Positions 1 to 11,834 of a DNA stretch of 64,000 nucleotides are shown piece by piece. The notes beneath the pieces are model-generated. The model had not been told where the DNA came from. It saw nothing but the letters and a program-made list of their open reading frames with translations, and ran no database searches. The position numbers and the translations under genes are program-made. Origin of the DNA: Vanilla planifolia (lineage: Eukaryota; Streptophyta; Magnoliopsida; Asparagales; Orchidaceae); the NCBI GenBank assembly GCA_023846275.1, contig CM043872.1, positions 24,537,670 to 24,601,669 of the forward strand, in the 5' to 3' direction. Numbering within the stretch: position 1 is the stretch's first letter; every line of letters begins with the position of its first letter.

Positions 1-190
1 ATGGTTTAATCACTATACAACAATTGGCAAACACACCATTTTCTTGGCACTATTTTTGAATCATTGTTCTAATTTTAGCAACTTCGGTGATTTATACCAA
101 TGACTTCGACTTTGGCAACGATTGAAACTATAGCAATGGTTTTATATATAATGACAATAGTTTAAATTATTGTTGGAATAATGGAATGAC
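1..190. repeat. Possible DNA-transposon subterminal region
   Basis: This stretch is built from short variants of motifs such as GGCAACGATTGAAAC and AGCAATGGTTTT, alternating in both senses. Such clustered short repeats resemble the subterminal arrays of plant CACTA-type elements, which often contain gcaacggtttt-like words. Similar words recur near 5500-5630, so the two stretches could be the ends of one eroded element or two unrelated fragments. No terminal CACTA motif or target-site duplication was found, and the window begins inside the array. Confidence 0.3.
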
Positions 191-255
191 AAAGACTACA
201 TTTGTTGCTATTTTTTTAGTTTATACTACTTAACCTTTTAATCTAAGGTCATCAT

Positions 256-258
<3 letters not shown>

Positions 259-307
<49 letters not shown>
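259..307. repeat. Poly-T tract of 49 bases
   Basis: An uninterrupted run of 49 T. On the minus strand it would read as poly-A, which could mark the tail of a retroposed sequence. No recognisable retroposon body lies on either side, so a simple homopolymer is equally likely. Its exact length is error-prone in any assembly. Confidence 0.9.
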
Positions 308-308
<1 letters not shown>

Positions 309-1619
309 ACTCGTTTTTGTTTTGGCATGTCACACTTTCTAGCTATTAGTTCAAAATTATCTTTTGACCAATATATAATTGAAAACTCTTATGTTCTTCA
401 TTTAAAAATTCTTTGCATAGTTTATAAATTTTGATTTATCTTTCCTACTCACACATTATAATTCCAAAACCTCTAATTAATGTTAATAATATTTTTGATG
501 TGTTTGTTTTGTTTTATCATAAGAGTGCATATGTATTCAATTTTTAAGAGAAGTTTGACACTAAACTCATAGCCTAAGTATCCTCTTGAAGTCTTATTTG
601 AAAATTATTATAGTGATGAGCTTGTGCTTTTGTTTCAAATGCTTAATTGAGATATATAATGATTTGGCATCTAAAGCATTGTATGCATTAGAAATTTGAA
701 AGTTTATTAATTCATAGTAATTTGATAATTGTCTCATTTAGACAATTTAGAAATATAGATTGTCTAGACAACTAAAGTATTCTTTCATATGTTATTAGTT
801 TAAAAAACTCGACACATTTCTATATTTTCTTCTTTAACATATATTTTAGAGTTATTTTTGTTGTTTACTAATAAAACATAATTTCAATCTATCAAATATA
901 TTTGGAGCACAATGAGATATATAATTTCAATTTTTTTAATAAAATAACATACAAAATGACTATTATGTTAGTAATGCATTATATAACTCTAAAGAAGATA
1001 ATATATTTTGCCTTTGATAGAATAGCATGTATTTTTCAAGAAAATATGATGTGTTTTATATGGCATTATAATTGATGTTTTAATAAACTTATTTATAATT
1101 TTATACTATATTTTTATGCTTGGGTTTATCATTATAAGTTGTTGAAATATTATCTCAATGAATGTCCTTACTTTGTTAGACTAGTGTATACATGGATAAC
1201 ACCATTTGAGTTTCTTAATAAAAAAAATATATTTTACGTATGTTGATGAAATGAAAAAAACACAAAGAGAAATTATTTTGTGATTACTAGAAGGAGAAAA
1301 TCATGTTCTATATTTTGTGATACATATTACAATAAAATGATTATGAAATGATGAATGATAAGTTAGCTTACACAATGAGAAACAAAATTGTAATGTGCAA
1401 TTAGGATGACTTCATTTTGAATACCTTCATTGTGTTTCTTAACCAAGTCAAACAACTACTCTCATGGGGTTTTAAATGCCAATTCCTCCTTGTAATATAG
1501 AGAAAAATCACAAGGAATGATTTAAATTTGTTAAATTTATAAAAGATATTATATATATTCAATATTATCATTAGCTTTGCAATTATATCATATCAATGTC
1601 TAAATTGTGTGAGAATAAC

Positions 1620-2470
1620 ATGTTAAGAAAATAAAGCATGGAATTCCTAAGCATGAAAATAAATATAATTTTTGAGACATGTTATATGTTTGATCAATAA
1701 TATTACAAGAAAATAAATACAATAGATAACAAATGTCAAAATAATCATGAATGTTAAATAAAAACTTTTCAAATAATTTATGACATTTTACCCTAGTTTT
1801 TTCTATTTATTGATTTTTTGACCTTTCTGTTTATCATTTGAGTTTTAGATTTTGAATAAGTAAATAAAGTTTTTAAAAATTATTTATACTTTTTCTTTTT
1901 TTCTTCCCTTCTATTTTTTAAGAGTTTATAATGCCAAGATGACAACAAGTCAGTTCTCTCATTATAAAATTTTATGTTTTGTAACTTTTTCTATTTTGGT
2001 TAAGCCTATCATTGATCACTTTTAAAAAATTGTTATAAAATTTCCTAATCACCATTGCCAACATATACACAAATAAATAAATTACAATGTAACATGATCA
2101 TTTGTTACTACATGTAAAATTGAAAATAGAGAAAAATAAACATATGATTAACCCTATGTATTCTAAGCATCAACATAATATAAATTTAATAACCATGTCA
2201 TTACATCAATCGTGTCAAATTATTTTCATTCTAAAATTACAAATCCAATAGATCAAGATCTAAATTGCAAATGCCTACTTTAAATTTTTTAATAGTCATA
2301 TCCTATAATAACTTTAACTTATTTGCCTTCTCGAATTTTTTAAAACTAAATACTCTTCTTTAAGTTTTCTTTTATAATTTCTCAAATGTTTTTTTTTTCT
2401 TCCAACTCTTAATCTTCTCAAAATTACTAACACATTAAATAAAAAATATTTTTCAAGTTTTTTAAATTTT
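1620..2470. repeat. Direct repeat, copy 1 (pairs with 3158-3885)
   Basis: Several blocks align in the same order and orientation with 3158-3885. They begin with ATGTTAAGAAAATAAA and pass through an ACAAGAAAATAAATA block, a TCAGTTCTCTCAT/TCAATTCTCTCAT block and an ACAAATCCAATAGAT block. They end with CTTCTCAAAATTACTAACAC. Divergence is substantial, with many substitutions and small indels. It is an old duplication or a pair of related transposon segments. No conserved open frame is present. Confidence 0.75.
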
Positions 2471-2475
2471 GTTTT

Positions 2476-2596
2476 AAATTTGCTAAGCCAATCCTAACCA
2501 TCGATCCAAAAACTAGCAATGTGTCAAGTAAAATGATAGGTGCTTCAGATTAGACCCCCATGACCCAAAAGGTCTCAAGACTTAACAGGTGCTGAA
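2476..2596. repeat. Direct repeat block B, copy 1 (pairs with 4844-4960)
   Basis: Immediately follows the first long repeat. The shared text includes GTGTCAAGTA, AATGATA, and CATGACCCAAAAGGTCTC versus CGTGACCCAAGGTCTCGAGA near 4920-4948. In copy 1 this block abuts the long repeat. In copy 2 about 950 bp of different sequence lies between, so the second copy has gained an insertion or the first has lost DNA. Confidence 0.65.
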
Positions 2597-3157
2597 AAGA
2601 AAACAAAGCCCTTTTCTTATAATGTACCAAGTCATCTTTGGATGGATTTACTACTTAGGTATGATCCAACATTTTCATAATATACCAAGTCAAAATCACC
2701 TCTTTCTCAACAATGTTTTTATCATTTAATCTAATAATTTTCAATTAGATAAGAGAAAAAAATTGATAAATTTAAGAAAAAAAAAAAAGAAAATTTGTCT
2801 AGTCAATGCCAGGAAGAAAAAGAAAAACTTTCTAAGTATGCCTCAGAGAAGGTGTGCAAGTTCAAGAAATAAACATTTTAATTTACTTAAAAGTACTTGT
2901 CAAGTTCAAAAAATTATGAAAACCTTTGATTTCAAAGATATAAAGTTTGTTGCATGTCTCAATAGCTATATTATATTTTATGGTGAAAAAGTAAGAAATG
3001 AGCTCTAGTGAACTTCTGGTTCACCTCATGCGTAACCAAGATAATAGATGATCTAAAAAAAATATGGTAAAGAAATCTATAAATTTTTTTTTATAATCTA
3101 CTTGATATCAAGACTAAAGCATTTATTCATATCTTTAACAAAGATAAAATATATGAA

Positions 3158-3885
3158 TAGCATGTTAAGAAAATAAATAGAAAACAAATATAATTTTTTG
3201 GGCATGACATGTTTAGTCAATAACATCACAAGAAAATAAATAGAATTGATAAAAAATACTAAAATAATCATAAAAGTGAAAAAAGAATTTTAAAAACATT
3301 TTTTTTCCCTTAGTTTTCTTATTTATTAGTCTTTTGACCCTTTTTTGTTTGTCATTTGATTTTTAGATTTAGAATTAAAAAAAAATTCTAAAAATTAGTT
3401 ATACTATTTCTTTTTTTTTTTCAGTTATATCTTCTATGAAATTATATTATTAGGATGGCTCAATAATTCAATTCTCTCATGATCAAGTTTTATCGTTTTG
3501 TAATTTTTTTCTTTTGGTTGTGCCTCTCATAAGTCGCTTATCAAAAATTGTTTATAAAAGTTTCTAATTTTTCAACATGAATAGAATGACAACATAATAT
3601 GAATTTAACAATGTTGCCATTACATCAATCATTACCAAATTGTTTCCATTGCAAATTGCAAATCCAATGGATTGCAATCTAAGTTTCAAATGCCTATCTT
3701 AAATTTTCAAATAGTCATCTTAGAAGAATTTTAACTTATGTGCATTCTTTTGAATCTTTTCAAAGCTAAATACTTGACCTTATATTCTTTTTTATAGTTT
3801 CTCAAATATCGTTTTCTCTTCCAACTCTTAGTCTTCTCAAAATTACTAACACATTAAATAAAAATATTTTCAAGTTTTTTAGAGT
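3158..3885. repeat. Direct repeat, copy 2 (pairs with 1620-2470)
   Basis: Counterpart of 1620-2470, starting at GCATGTTAAGAAAATAAATA and ending at the matching ACTAACACATTAAATAAAAA block. Same orientation, about 1.5 kb away. It could be half of a tandem segmental duplication or a second insertion of the same element family. No coding content was recognised. Confidence 0.75.
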
Positions 3886-4084
3886 TTATTTTAATCGTTT
3901 AAATTCTATTATTTAGCTTCTAAGTGATTATTTCCCTTCCAACTCTTTCATGTTTGATTTTGCTAAATGGATAAATCCAAAGTCTATAATTTGAATGCTA
4001 ACTTATACTAAAGTCAAAATATTGATGTTGTCTTGAATTCATTTGAGTTAGAGGACTATTCAGTTGAACCCACCGACTTATGTT

Positions 4085-4345
4085 GATCGAACTATGGCAT
4101 ATTTGTAATTTTGTTTCTTAATGTTTTGCTTTAAACTCGTCTATATATAGGCTATGTTGGCTTAGAGTTTGGTAGCAATTTTAAGACCATTTTTTTCCTC
4201 TTAAACTCTTTTGTAACTCTCAATAATAGTGAATTTTTTTTTGCACGTGCTCTCACATGATTTTTTCTATTTATATTTCTTACATTAATCTCTGTGTCAT
4301 TTGTTTTGGTTTGTTGTGATTTGATTTGATTTACATAACACAAAA
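4085..4345 (+). mobile_element. LTR-like retroelement fragment
   Basis: The stretch has the layout of a plant Copia-type LTR. A TATA box (TATATATAG, 4142-4150) is followed by a leader containing TTGTAACTCTCAATAATAGTG and a T-rich run. An ATTAATCTCTGTGTCATTTG segment then resembles the attaatctctgtgtc words seen near the end of many Copia LTRs. A TGGTATTCTAC sequence near 4383 is only weakly like the initiator-tRNA primer binding site tggtatcagagc. No internal coding region or partner LTR was found, so it is at best a solo or truncated LTR. The assignment rests on recalled family features. Confidence 0.35.
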
Positions 4346-4843
4346 AATAAAACTAATCAAATAGAAAAAGTTGGAACAAAAATGGTATTCTACATGATAG
4401 CTCTGTTACTTGTAGGAGAAAATTGAATTAAAAAGGGAAAAACAAAAAAAATTCAAGCCTTTTTTTATAAAAAGGTTTGAACGATGTTTTTAGAAACCAA
4501 ATCAAGTTCAATGAATTTCATCAGTTTTGTTCATTTTTTTTATTTTTAGCAAATAATGCTTACATCTCTACATTTGTTTTGCTTTACCATTCCACCTCAT
4601 CTACAAGTCACAATGCTTTGAAAGCCTAGCTTAAGCCCCCATTCCATAGATTCTTATAAGTTTCATGAGAAAAATAAGCTATTGTTTAGTGTTACAAGTA
4701 AAAGGATATAGATTGTTGCTTTAAACCTTTAGATGAATTCAATTGTATTTATTGCTTTACCTTTGTCTTTTAATCTACACTTATGTAAGATGTATTAAAT
4801 GGAGCTATAATATAAATTACAATTAATGATAATGGTGAAGATG

Positions 4844-4960
4844 TGAAAATTAGCTAAGCAATCTTAAACATCAATCTACGGTGTAGTTATGTGTCAAGTA
4901 TAATGATAAGTGTTTAAGGTCAAACCTTCGTGACCCAAGGTCTCGAGACTTAGCTAATTG
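4844..4960. repeat. Direct repeat block B, copy 2 (pairs with 2476-2596)
   Basis: Matches 2476-2596 from AGCTAAGCAATCTTAAACATC through GTGACCCAAGGTCTCGAGACT. It lies about 950 bp beyond the end of the second long repeat. The LTR-like fragment at 4085-4345 sits in the intervening DNA and may be the insertion that split this copy. Confidence 0.65.
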
Positions 4961-5479
4961 AAGTCAAATTGCTTACATCATATCTATTGGAGTTGAAACA
5001 CATCATAATCATTTAAAGTCTATCACTCATGGATCCACTTTTCAACTTCTACATGCTTAACTCAAACCCAATGAATTATCAACAAGATAATCCTTAGGAT
5101 TACTAATAAGAGTAGGAACTTCAACTAAAGTGCTTAATAATCAAGCAATAAAACCATGTTGGAAAGAACTCCCTAAGAAAAGATGATAACTCACTCTACA
5201 TATGGTTAGAGTTTAGCCATCATAATAGAAATATTTCACATGACATGAGGGAAGCAACGACACTTCTATCACTCTATCTAATATAGTAAAACTTTCAAGA
5301 TTTAGTTTGTGAAGGTCAATCACTTAAGAAAAACCTCGTTTCACTTTTTTTTTGAGCTGTTCTTAAGCTGTGAGCAACAAGCTTCTCATTTTCTTAACTC
5401 TATATTATTATCCTAAAAAAATCTTAATTAAGTTTATGTAAATATTGTTACTTTAATTTGCTCAACAACAAATCGTGTG

Positions 5480-5640
5480 GTGTGTGCAGAGTTTAGCTCA
5501 CTAACTTTGAAAATAGCAATTGAAGGTTTTATTATCATTTGTAATGATTTTTTAATCGTTGCACTTGGAAATGGCAACCAATTAAACCATTGGCATGGGT
5601 TTTAAAACTATTGTTATTGGATTTCTTTTATGGTGAATGC
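5480..5640. repeat. Possible DNA-transposon subterminal region, second end
   Basis: Contains variants of the same words as the start of the window: AATCGTTGCACTTGG, AATGGCAACCAATT, CCATTGGCATGGGTTTTAAA and ACTATTGTTATTGG. The density of gcaac/ccattg words in alternating orientation suggests the subterminal repeats of a CACTA-like element. No intact terminus is visible. Treat as a weak family-level suggestion. Confidence 0.3.
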
Positions 5641-5649
5641 TTCTCAAAA

Positions 5650-8367
5650 GAATAAAATTGACACGATTTTATAATTGATTATTTCTAAAAAAATTTCATA
5701 AAATATAAAATTGCTTTGAGTATTTAAAATAAAAGATTTTTTCTTAAAAAAATGTGTTGGGTTATCACAATTTCAATTAAAACTCATCAAGAATTAGTTT
5801 TATCAATATTATTTTGAAACTATAGAGCACAGCCTCTATTGCCTATTGCAAATCACAACCAACTAATAATTGGTCACTATTAGATAGCTATCGTAAGGTT
5901 TGTCATCACTTAAATTGTCAAATTGTTGATTCATATCTCTTTTTGTCACCAAACCATGCCTCTTGCTAATCAACAACAATTAACACCACCATTACTAACT
6001 AATCTCGTGTTTATCTATTATTATCATTGCAAACTAATAGCCATTATTGACTAACCTTCCATTCAAATGATTTCTTTACTTGGTCTTATAATATTTGGAG
6101 AGATCATTAGAGTGCTCATCCCTTATTCTATAAAGTTTTTCTTCTTATTTATTTGTATCATAAATATCTTAATACCAAAAATTTAGAAAAATGGAAGAGT
6201 ATCTCATTCTCTAGCTTTGACTTCCCATCACTTTCTTCTCTTTTTTTAATATGCAATCCTTTAATGAGGTAATACAATTTTTCTTAATTAAATTGCATTA
6301 TCCATTATTCATTATTTTTCTTGATTAAACTTCTTGACTTCCCATCACTTTTTTAATATGCAATCCTTTATCTATTCAATCTAGTTTGTGTGATCTAAGT
6401 GTAATCTTTAAAACAAGGACATGAAAGCAATATGTTGAAGTTAAATGATAATGAGGTTTTTCCAATTTAACTAAGTCAAGATAAGTTCCAATATCTTGAT
6501 GAGATGATTATGATTTATAGAAGGTTTTTGTTATTCATTTTTTACATGAATGATTATTCTACTAATCAAACCTTGGGTTTATAGAACAATGCTTTGGACC
6601 TTGTATTCACTCACATATTACTTATTTTAGGGGCTACATTAAGAAAAATAATATGAAAAAAGTTTTAGGATAATTCAATAAAGAAAAATATGATGTTAGA
6701 TATCAAGGTTATTTGCACTCTTCAAAGGCTTTTTGAGTGGCCTCTGTATTATTTTTAGAGTGCCTGTAAGCTCTTTTCAAATCAAAGTAGTAGTTCCTAA
6801 TGGTGGTTTTTGAGGATTTTATATAATCATTATCTTATTAATTTAATAGTAAACTATGGCAAGATATTAAACATTTCAATCATTATAATTATTGTAAATA
6901 TTTATAATAATTTGTAGTTGTTTTCACTGTACGTCTTAGCCTATAAATATCTCATTGTTATTTAGTCTAGAATCCAAGTTTTTTGGACTTTGTGTTCTTA
7001 TACATTGTTGACTTTTTAGTGATAGAAACTTTGACTTTCCATGCAATTGAATCTTTTTTTTTTTCAATTTTTTTTCTAAAATCCTCTCAAATTTCCCTCA
7101 GTACATATATGTCACGTCTCTAGTTTTTCAATTTAGACCCTCCACAATTTCCATGACAAATAATAGAAAAAATGTTCAAAATCTTGACTTCTAGAAGTAA
7201 AACTTATAAAACATGACAATGTTAATTAGTTGTATCTAAAAAAGATTGTAAGATGCACATCTAAATTAATTATAATTATTATTAATCTGTTATTGAGGAT
7301 TATTATGGAACATATTAGAATCATATTTTCCAGCTAGTTTTAGTCAAACTGAAGACTATTTCATTACAACTTATTGGTATATGTTCGTATTATATTTTTA
7401 TCTTTCATTTTTAATTATTTTTATCAAATATTTCACCTATTCATCAAATCTCTTATTTGATTTTGCGAATTCTTTAATTGAATTATAATATTCATACTTT
7501 TATGTTGATTTAGTTGTCATTATATTAATAAGTTTTTATGAAAAAAAAATGAAAAATTAAAGACATCACGAAAGAGTATATAGAGAATTAATATTTTAAA
7601 GAATTAATTATTATAAGAATAGTCAAAGATAACTTATACACTAAATAATAATAAGTTATTTCGAAGATCTTTCTCTAGATTCAAAGTTCTAACAATGCGT
7701 GAAATTTCTTCGCAATCGCTCCTATGACTTTTAAATCTTTAATTTTGTTTTTATAAATAAAGAAAAAAATAACAAAAAAATTATTTAGTCATCATTAATA
7801 TATTTTTTATTCATGAGATATTTACTAATAAAATTTGGTAATTGTTATTCTTTGTTACGCAAAATATTTTTCTGATTAGTTCATTGTAAAGTTTACTAAG
7901 TTTGCATCAACTATTGTAATTATAAATACACGATGTGGATTATCATTAAAAGCATTGGTAAAGTATTTGATTATATGCTAATGGAAATATAATTACGCAT
8001 GTTGGTTATACTTAAGCATCTGCTTTCGATCCATTCATGCATCTTCTCAAACCGTAAACCATTTCTGTCCAGAGAAAAGCACCAATTGAAGTACGATGCC
8101 ATTAAAAAAAAACGAAAAAAAAAAAAAAAAGCCAAGTAAATGAACAATGCCGGGATATTCTAACATGAGATTACCTTCATGCCCATAAAGTAACCCCTAA
8201 GACACAAAAGTTTGTACCATATCTTATCTCTTCCCAAAATAATCAGCATCGTATCGCCAAAGTCTACTACAGCCTTCAAGTCGAATGCTCCTTCCGTTCT
8301 TCCCCATTTGGGATTAGCTGAAGCTTTTGGTGCAGTGATGCAGATGGGTATGCTGTAAATTAGCAAA
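5650..8367. other. AT-rich intergenic DNA, no gene seen
   Basis: No supported open frame or RNA gene. One clear local duplication is present: GACTTCCCATCACTTTCTTC through AATATGCAATCCTTTA at about 6221-6264 recurs at about 6335-6372 with a small deletion. The last 300 bases before the OXS3-like stop codon are presumably its 3' untranslated region, because that gene is transcribed toward lower coordinates. Confidence 0.6.
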
Positions 8368-9064
8368 TCAAAGAAGAGATGAAAGATTTGTCCATCCATG
8401 TTGGAGATCTGATAGGGACAATGATCTTGGAGGCTTGAAAGTAGTGTTCGATCCTTTCTTATCGCTGCTGTTGGAGAGAGGAACCATGGGGGATTCTGTC
8501 CCTTCCTCTCGCTCTCCTTGTTCACCTTCTTCCTTGACCTCAGGTGGTGAAGATACGAGGGAGCTGCAAGAAGCTCTTCGACTCCAGGAGACCTTATTAG
8601 CCACTTGAATCCTCCTGCGTTTGTTGAAGGGGTTCTCTGTCTTGGCGAGATCCTTTGCGGTAGAGGCGGATGCGTCGGAGAGGCTGGCAAATGATTTGGA
8701 CTTGCCGGAGAAGAAGGCGGAGAGCCCTCTCCTGCATAGATTAGTCAAACAATTACGTTTGTTGAGGCCTATTTTGAGTTGGTTTTGCTTACTTGATGGG
8801 AAGGGAATCTTCCAAGGAATCGAGAGAAACGAAGGTCGTCGCCGTCGCCTCCTCATCCTCGAGCTTGATCTTCCCATCTTCTCCTTCTTCGAACGATGAT
8901 GCAGAAGAGTCGGCCCCGATGGAGGAGCTATCGGATGAGAACTCGGCATCGCCTTCCTCCTCCGGGTTCTTTACGATGAAGGAGAAAGTGTGTAAAGCTT
9001 TCATCCCTGCATCAACCGCGTCCTCCGTTCTGATTTCCTGAACAGAGTCGGAGACATTACCCAT
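8368..9064 (-). CDS. OXIDATIVE STRESS 3 (OXS3)-like protein
   Basis: Two exons on the minus strand, 9064-8793 and 8731-8368, are joined by a 61-nt GT-AG intron (8792-8732, donor AA|GTAAGC, acceptor ATGCAG|G). Splicing completes a Lys codon and gives 211 residues. The OXS3-family signature is visible. There is a Ser/acidic stretch with SSSIG (46-50), then LDSLEDSLPIKRGLS (81-95) crossing the exon junction, FFSGKSKSF (97-105), ENPFNKRRR (123-131, basic, nuclear-signal-like) and a C-terminal RSLSLSDLQ (193-201). Without splicing the LPIK-RGLS continuity is lost, which supports the intron. Family members are small nuclear proteins linked to heavy-metal and oxidative stress tolerance, with suggested chromatin or histone-variant association; no enzyme activity is known. 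The ATG lies in a GAAG-ATGG context behind a purine-rich leader. The neighbours do not inform its role. Assignment to the family is firm; the exact orthologue is not. Confidence 0.87.
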
Positions 9065-11039
9065 CTTCTCTCCTTATTCCCTTAGCTAACTCTCTTTCTC
9101 TCTCCCTCGTCTTCTTGTTGTTTCACTGGAAACTCTGTCGTGAAAAAGCCATAGGAACGAAGCAAGGGAGTATGGCTGTTATCGGGCTTTCGAGTATATG
9201 TCTTATCTGTTATACGCAGATAATATAAAACAATGTAGTGGCTGCTTGTAAGCACAAGGAAATGAGCAGAAACTATGAGTAGAGAAGACCGTGATTGCTT
9301 GTTATATTGTTTTTTTAGCAGGGTAAAGTTGTGGAAAGCCATCTCATCCTATAAATGCTCCTTTTTCAACTGGTTCGGTGGAATGTACACATGGATGCTG
9401 GTATATTTATGCTAACTTTATTTCCACTATTTTCCCAATATAAAACATTTTTTTCATTTTTTTTTAAATCTTTTTTTTTTCAAACTTTCTCTTTAAACTT
9501 CTAAATTATATACAAATGAAAATAATCAATGGCAACAACCAATCCAAAACACAAAATTAATCCAGGAAAAAATTGAAAAAAGTATGCAAAACAGTCAATA
9601 GCCTTTGTTTTTTTTTAATGGATATCAAGTGAACAATCAACTTGCTTTTCAACATGACTTCTATCTTTCTTGTGTTATAGATTTTTTGCTACAGCTGCAG
9701 TTTCTACAAAAAAAAAAAAAAAAAAAAAAAAAAAACATTTATTGGTCTTTTAAGATGCATGGGGCAATAAATACCCAAGATTTGGCTATACGTGGAACAT
9801 TCACGCATTTGCTCTAGCGCTTGCAGGAAATTTCGAATATTTCTCCTGTTTGACGTTAAGATGCAATATTTACCGTTTAAATGTACACTATGAAAAGTTT
9901 TTAATATTTTCAATAGAAGTATTTTTTATTTGAATTAATGACTTTTTTACATCTTAGTTTACCTATAACTAGTACGAGGACATAGAAAGCTTGATCGAGA
10001 GAAGTCTTCAAAGAAGTGCCAAGGAGTGTTCAGACTCATTTCAGAGCAAATTCTCATAATATGACAAGATTCAAATTGGAATGACTTGATTTTAAGCCAT
10101 TTGATATTAATGACACTATTTAAAGTAATCTGTATAATCAAGATGATACAATATATAATATTACTTTGTTCTATAACACTTATCAAATCCATTCTGAAAG
10201 AAATACAATGACAAATTGTTATTAAAATTAGTAAATCATTGCTCACAATTGTTGCCCAAAGGCATTCTTGAAGGTATGCTTCTTGAAGTACTACCCTCTA
10301 AGGTTAATCAATGTTTAGTCTCATCTAGTACCATAATACACAAGATATATGATTTTATTTATGTTGAAGTTTTATAATGCTTCTATCCATTATAGCCCTC
10401 TATATAAGTGGGTTGTATCATCTAGAGAATGAAAAATCATGAAAACATATCATATTATGCATCAAGGACAACCATTCGAGGTTCAAGTTTAAGCATCTAG
10501 AAGTTACAAGTGAATACACCAATGAACCATGCCTCGTTTAAAGTCATTATACTCATAATGATGCTATTCACTTACTTTCTATGTTAGCATGATCCTCCAA
10601 CTTGTCGTCATATTTCTTCTCTTCAAATATGGGCAAATTTTCATGCTATTACTCCTCAAGTTACTTATGGTCTCATGCTTGACATATTTTGTAACTTATA
10701 TAAGATGTTTTGATGTCACTTATGATTTCACATGAAGATTTGAGTTATGAGAAACCTAACATAATGGTTTGAACAAAGAAGCTTGACCTGAGTTGCTTTA
10801 GAGGCGCCCAGTTGAACTGCTTAGTCGCTGAAAAAAGTCATGCGTCAACAAAGCATAAGCCTAAGAGCCATGGCACAAGCCAAATGAGAGCCGCAAAGCA
10901 ACTGTTATTCTGTTGGTTCCTTCACCTTGAGGTAATTCCTATTAAAAGTTGAACAACGGTCGAAATAAGTACTCTATTAATTGAATAAAACCATTTGCTT
11001 AAACAAAAATAAATAAATAATGTAAATTGGTTAATTAAT
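9065..11039. other. OXS3 upstream region and AT-rich intergenic DNA
   Basis: The first about 300 bases upstream of the OXS3-like ATG (reading the minus strand) are a GA-rich leader and presumed promoter. A TATA-like ATTTATAG on the minus strand near 9346-9354 is possible but unproven. A 28-base poly-A run is at 9708-9735. An open frame at 9082-9342 (minus) lies in the presumed leader and has no family resemblance. Beyond 9.4 kb no gene is supported. Positions 10370-10450 contain CTATATAAGTGGGTTG followed by ATCTAGAGAATGA, faintly LTR-like. Confidence 0.5.
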
Positions 11040-11400
11040 TCACGCCATTCCGGAGGGTTGTTACTCAGTGGTGGACCAAAGGCACGGACCCGGTCGGTCT
11101 TCCCCGACCGGGCAGACCGTAGTAGCCACGAATGACTTCCAACTGGTCACCACTACAGCAGCAGCAACATACGAGGAATCCCGCTTCCACCAAAACGCTT
11201 TTGATGCAACCCAACCTTAGAGCGGTCCATTTCAGAGACCATTTCAGACATCAATTATTGATCCGATGGGGCCATCTCATGAAGACGGATTGGTAGTGAC
11301 TGACGCGGCGATTGATGTTGATTATCGTTAAGAGATTGCTTCTTCAAGGGGGAAAGGAGTTGACGGTGTTACGTGTTACCAACAACCACGATTATTATTC
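11040..11400. other. GC-rich island without recognised gene
   Basis: An abrupt island of normal base composition, rich in CG dinucleotides, in otherwise AT-rich DNA. It contains a perfect hairpin (11089-11112) and WRKY-core or AS-1-like words such as GTGACTGACGCGG. No frame longer than about 40 codons was found in a quick reading of either strand. Such islands in this window otherwise coincide with genes, so it may be a leader, a promoter fragment, a noncoding RNA locus or a decayed first exon. Confidence 0.4.
11089..11112. repeat. Perfect GC-rich hairpin, 9-bp stem and 6-nt loop
   Basis: CCCGGTCGG (11089-11097), loop TCTTCC, then CCGACCGGG (11104-11112). The arms are exact reverse complements. 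The strand is not determined. In a plant it could be a palindromic protein-binding site or an RNA stem. It is not a Rho-independent terminator, because there is no following T run and this is a nuclear genome. Confidence 0.8.
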
Positions 11401-11834
11401 TTCCGATTGATTTCAGAATAAAAAAGAACCAAGTTATTCCAAATCATAAGTTAAAATATTTTAAAAAACACATATATATGAGAAAAAAATATAAATTGAA
11501 TAGTTAATAAATGAATTAAACGAGCATATGGTTTTTTGATATTTCCTTGAAACATGAAAAGATTTTTCTGAAAAAAATGAAACGTACATTAGTTTATCAC
11601 TTTCTTGGTATATTAAATATTTTAAAAACATATTATTTGGCAATCAATTAGGATGTATAAAATATGAATATAAAATTAAAACATACATTAGTTTATCTCA
11701 GCCTTGTTATATTAAATATAGCATCACTTACATATCTCATCATATGCAAAATAATATTATATACAAAATCAAATATCCATACTCTTTGAGACTTAATTAC
11801 TCCATATCATTAATAAGATAAAAACTACAAAAAG

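Noticed and set aside
2763..3008. Lys-rich 81-codon plus frame
   Set aside because: Random AT-rich composition with a poly-Lys start; not conserved in the related repeat copy.
8160..8690. Minus-strand 176-codon frame overlapping the end of the OXS3-like gene
   Set aside because: It is in another frame from the conserved GKSKSF and KRRR blocks and matches no family.
8621..9041. Plus-strand open frames opposite the OXS3-like gene (8621-8899, 8793-9041)
   Set aside because: Shadows of the minus-strand exons in GC-richer DNA; no family resemblance, and the minus strand gives a coherent spliced protein.
9082..9342. Minus-strand 86-codon frame upstream of the OXS3-like ATG
   Set aside because: Lies in the presumed leader or promoter; composition is not protein-like and no domain is seen.
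9605..9913. Frames at 9605-9817 and 9704-9913
   Set aside because: Both run through the poly-A tract (poly-Lys or poly-Phe) and are artefacts of low complexity.
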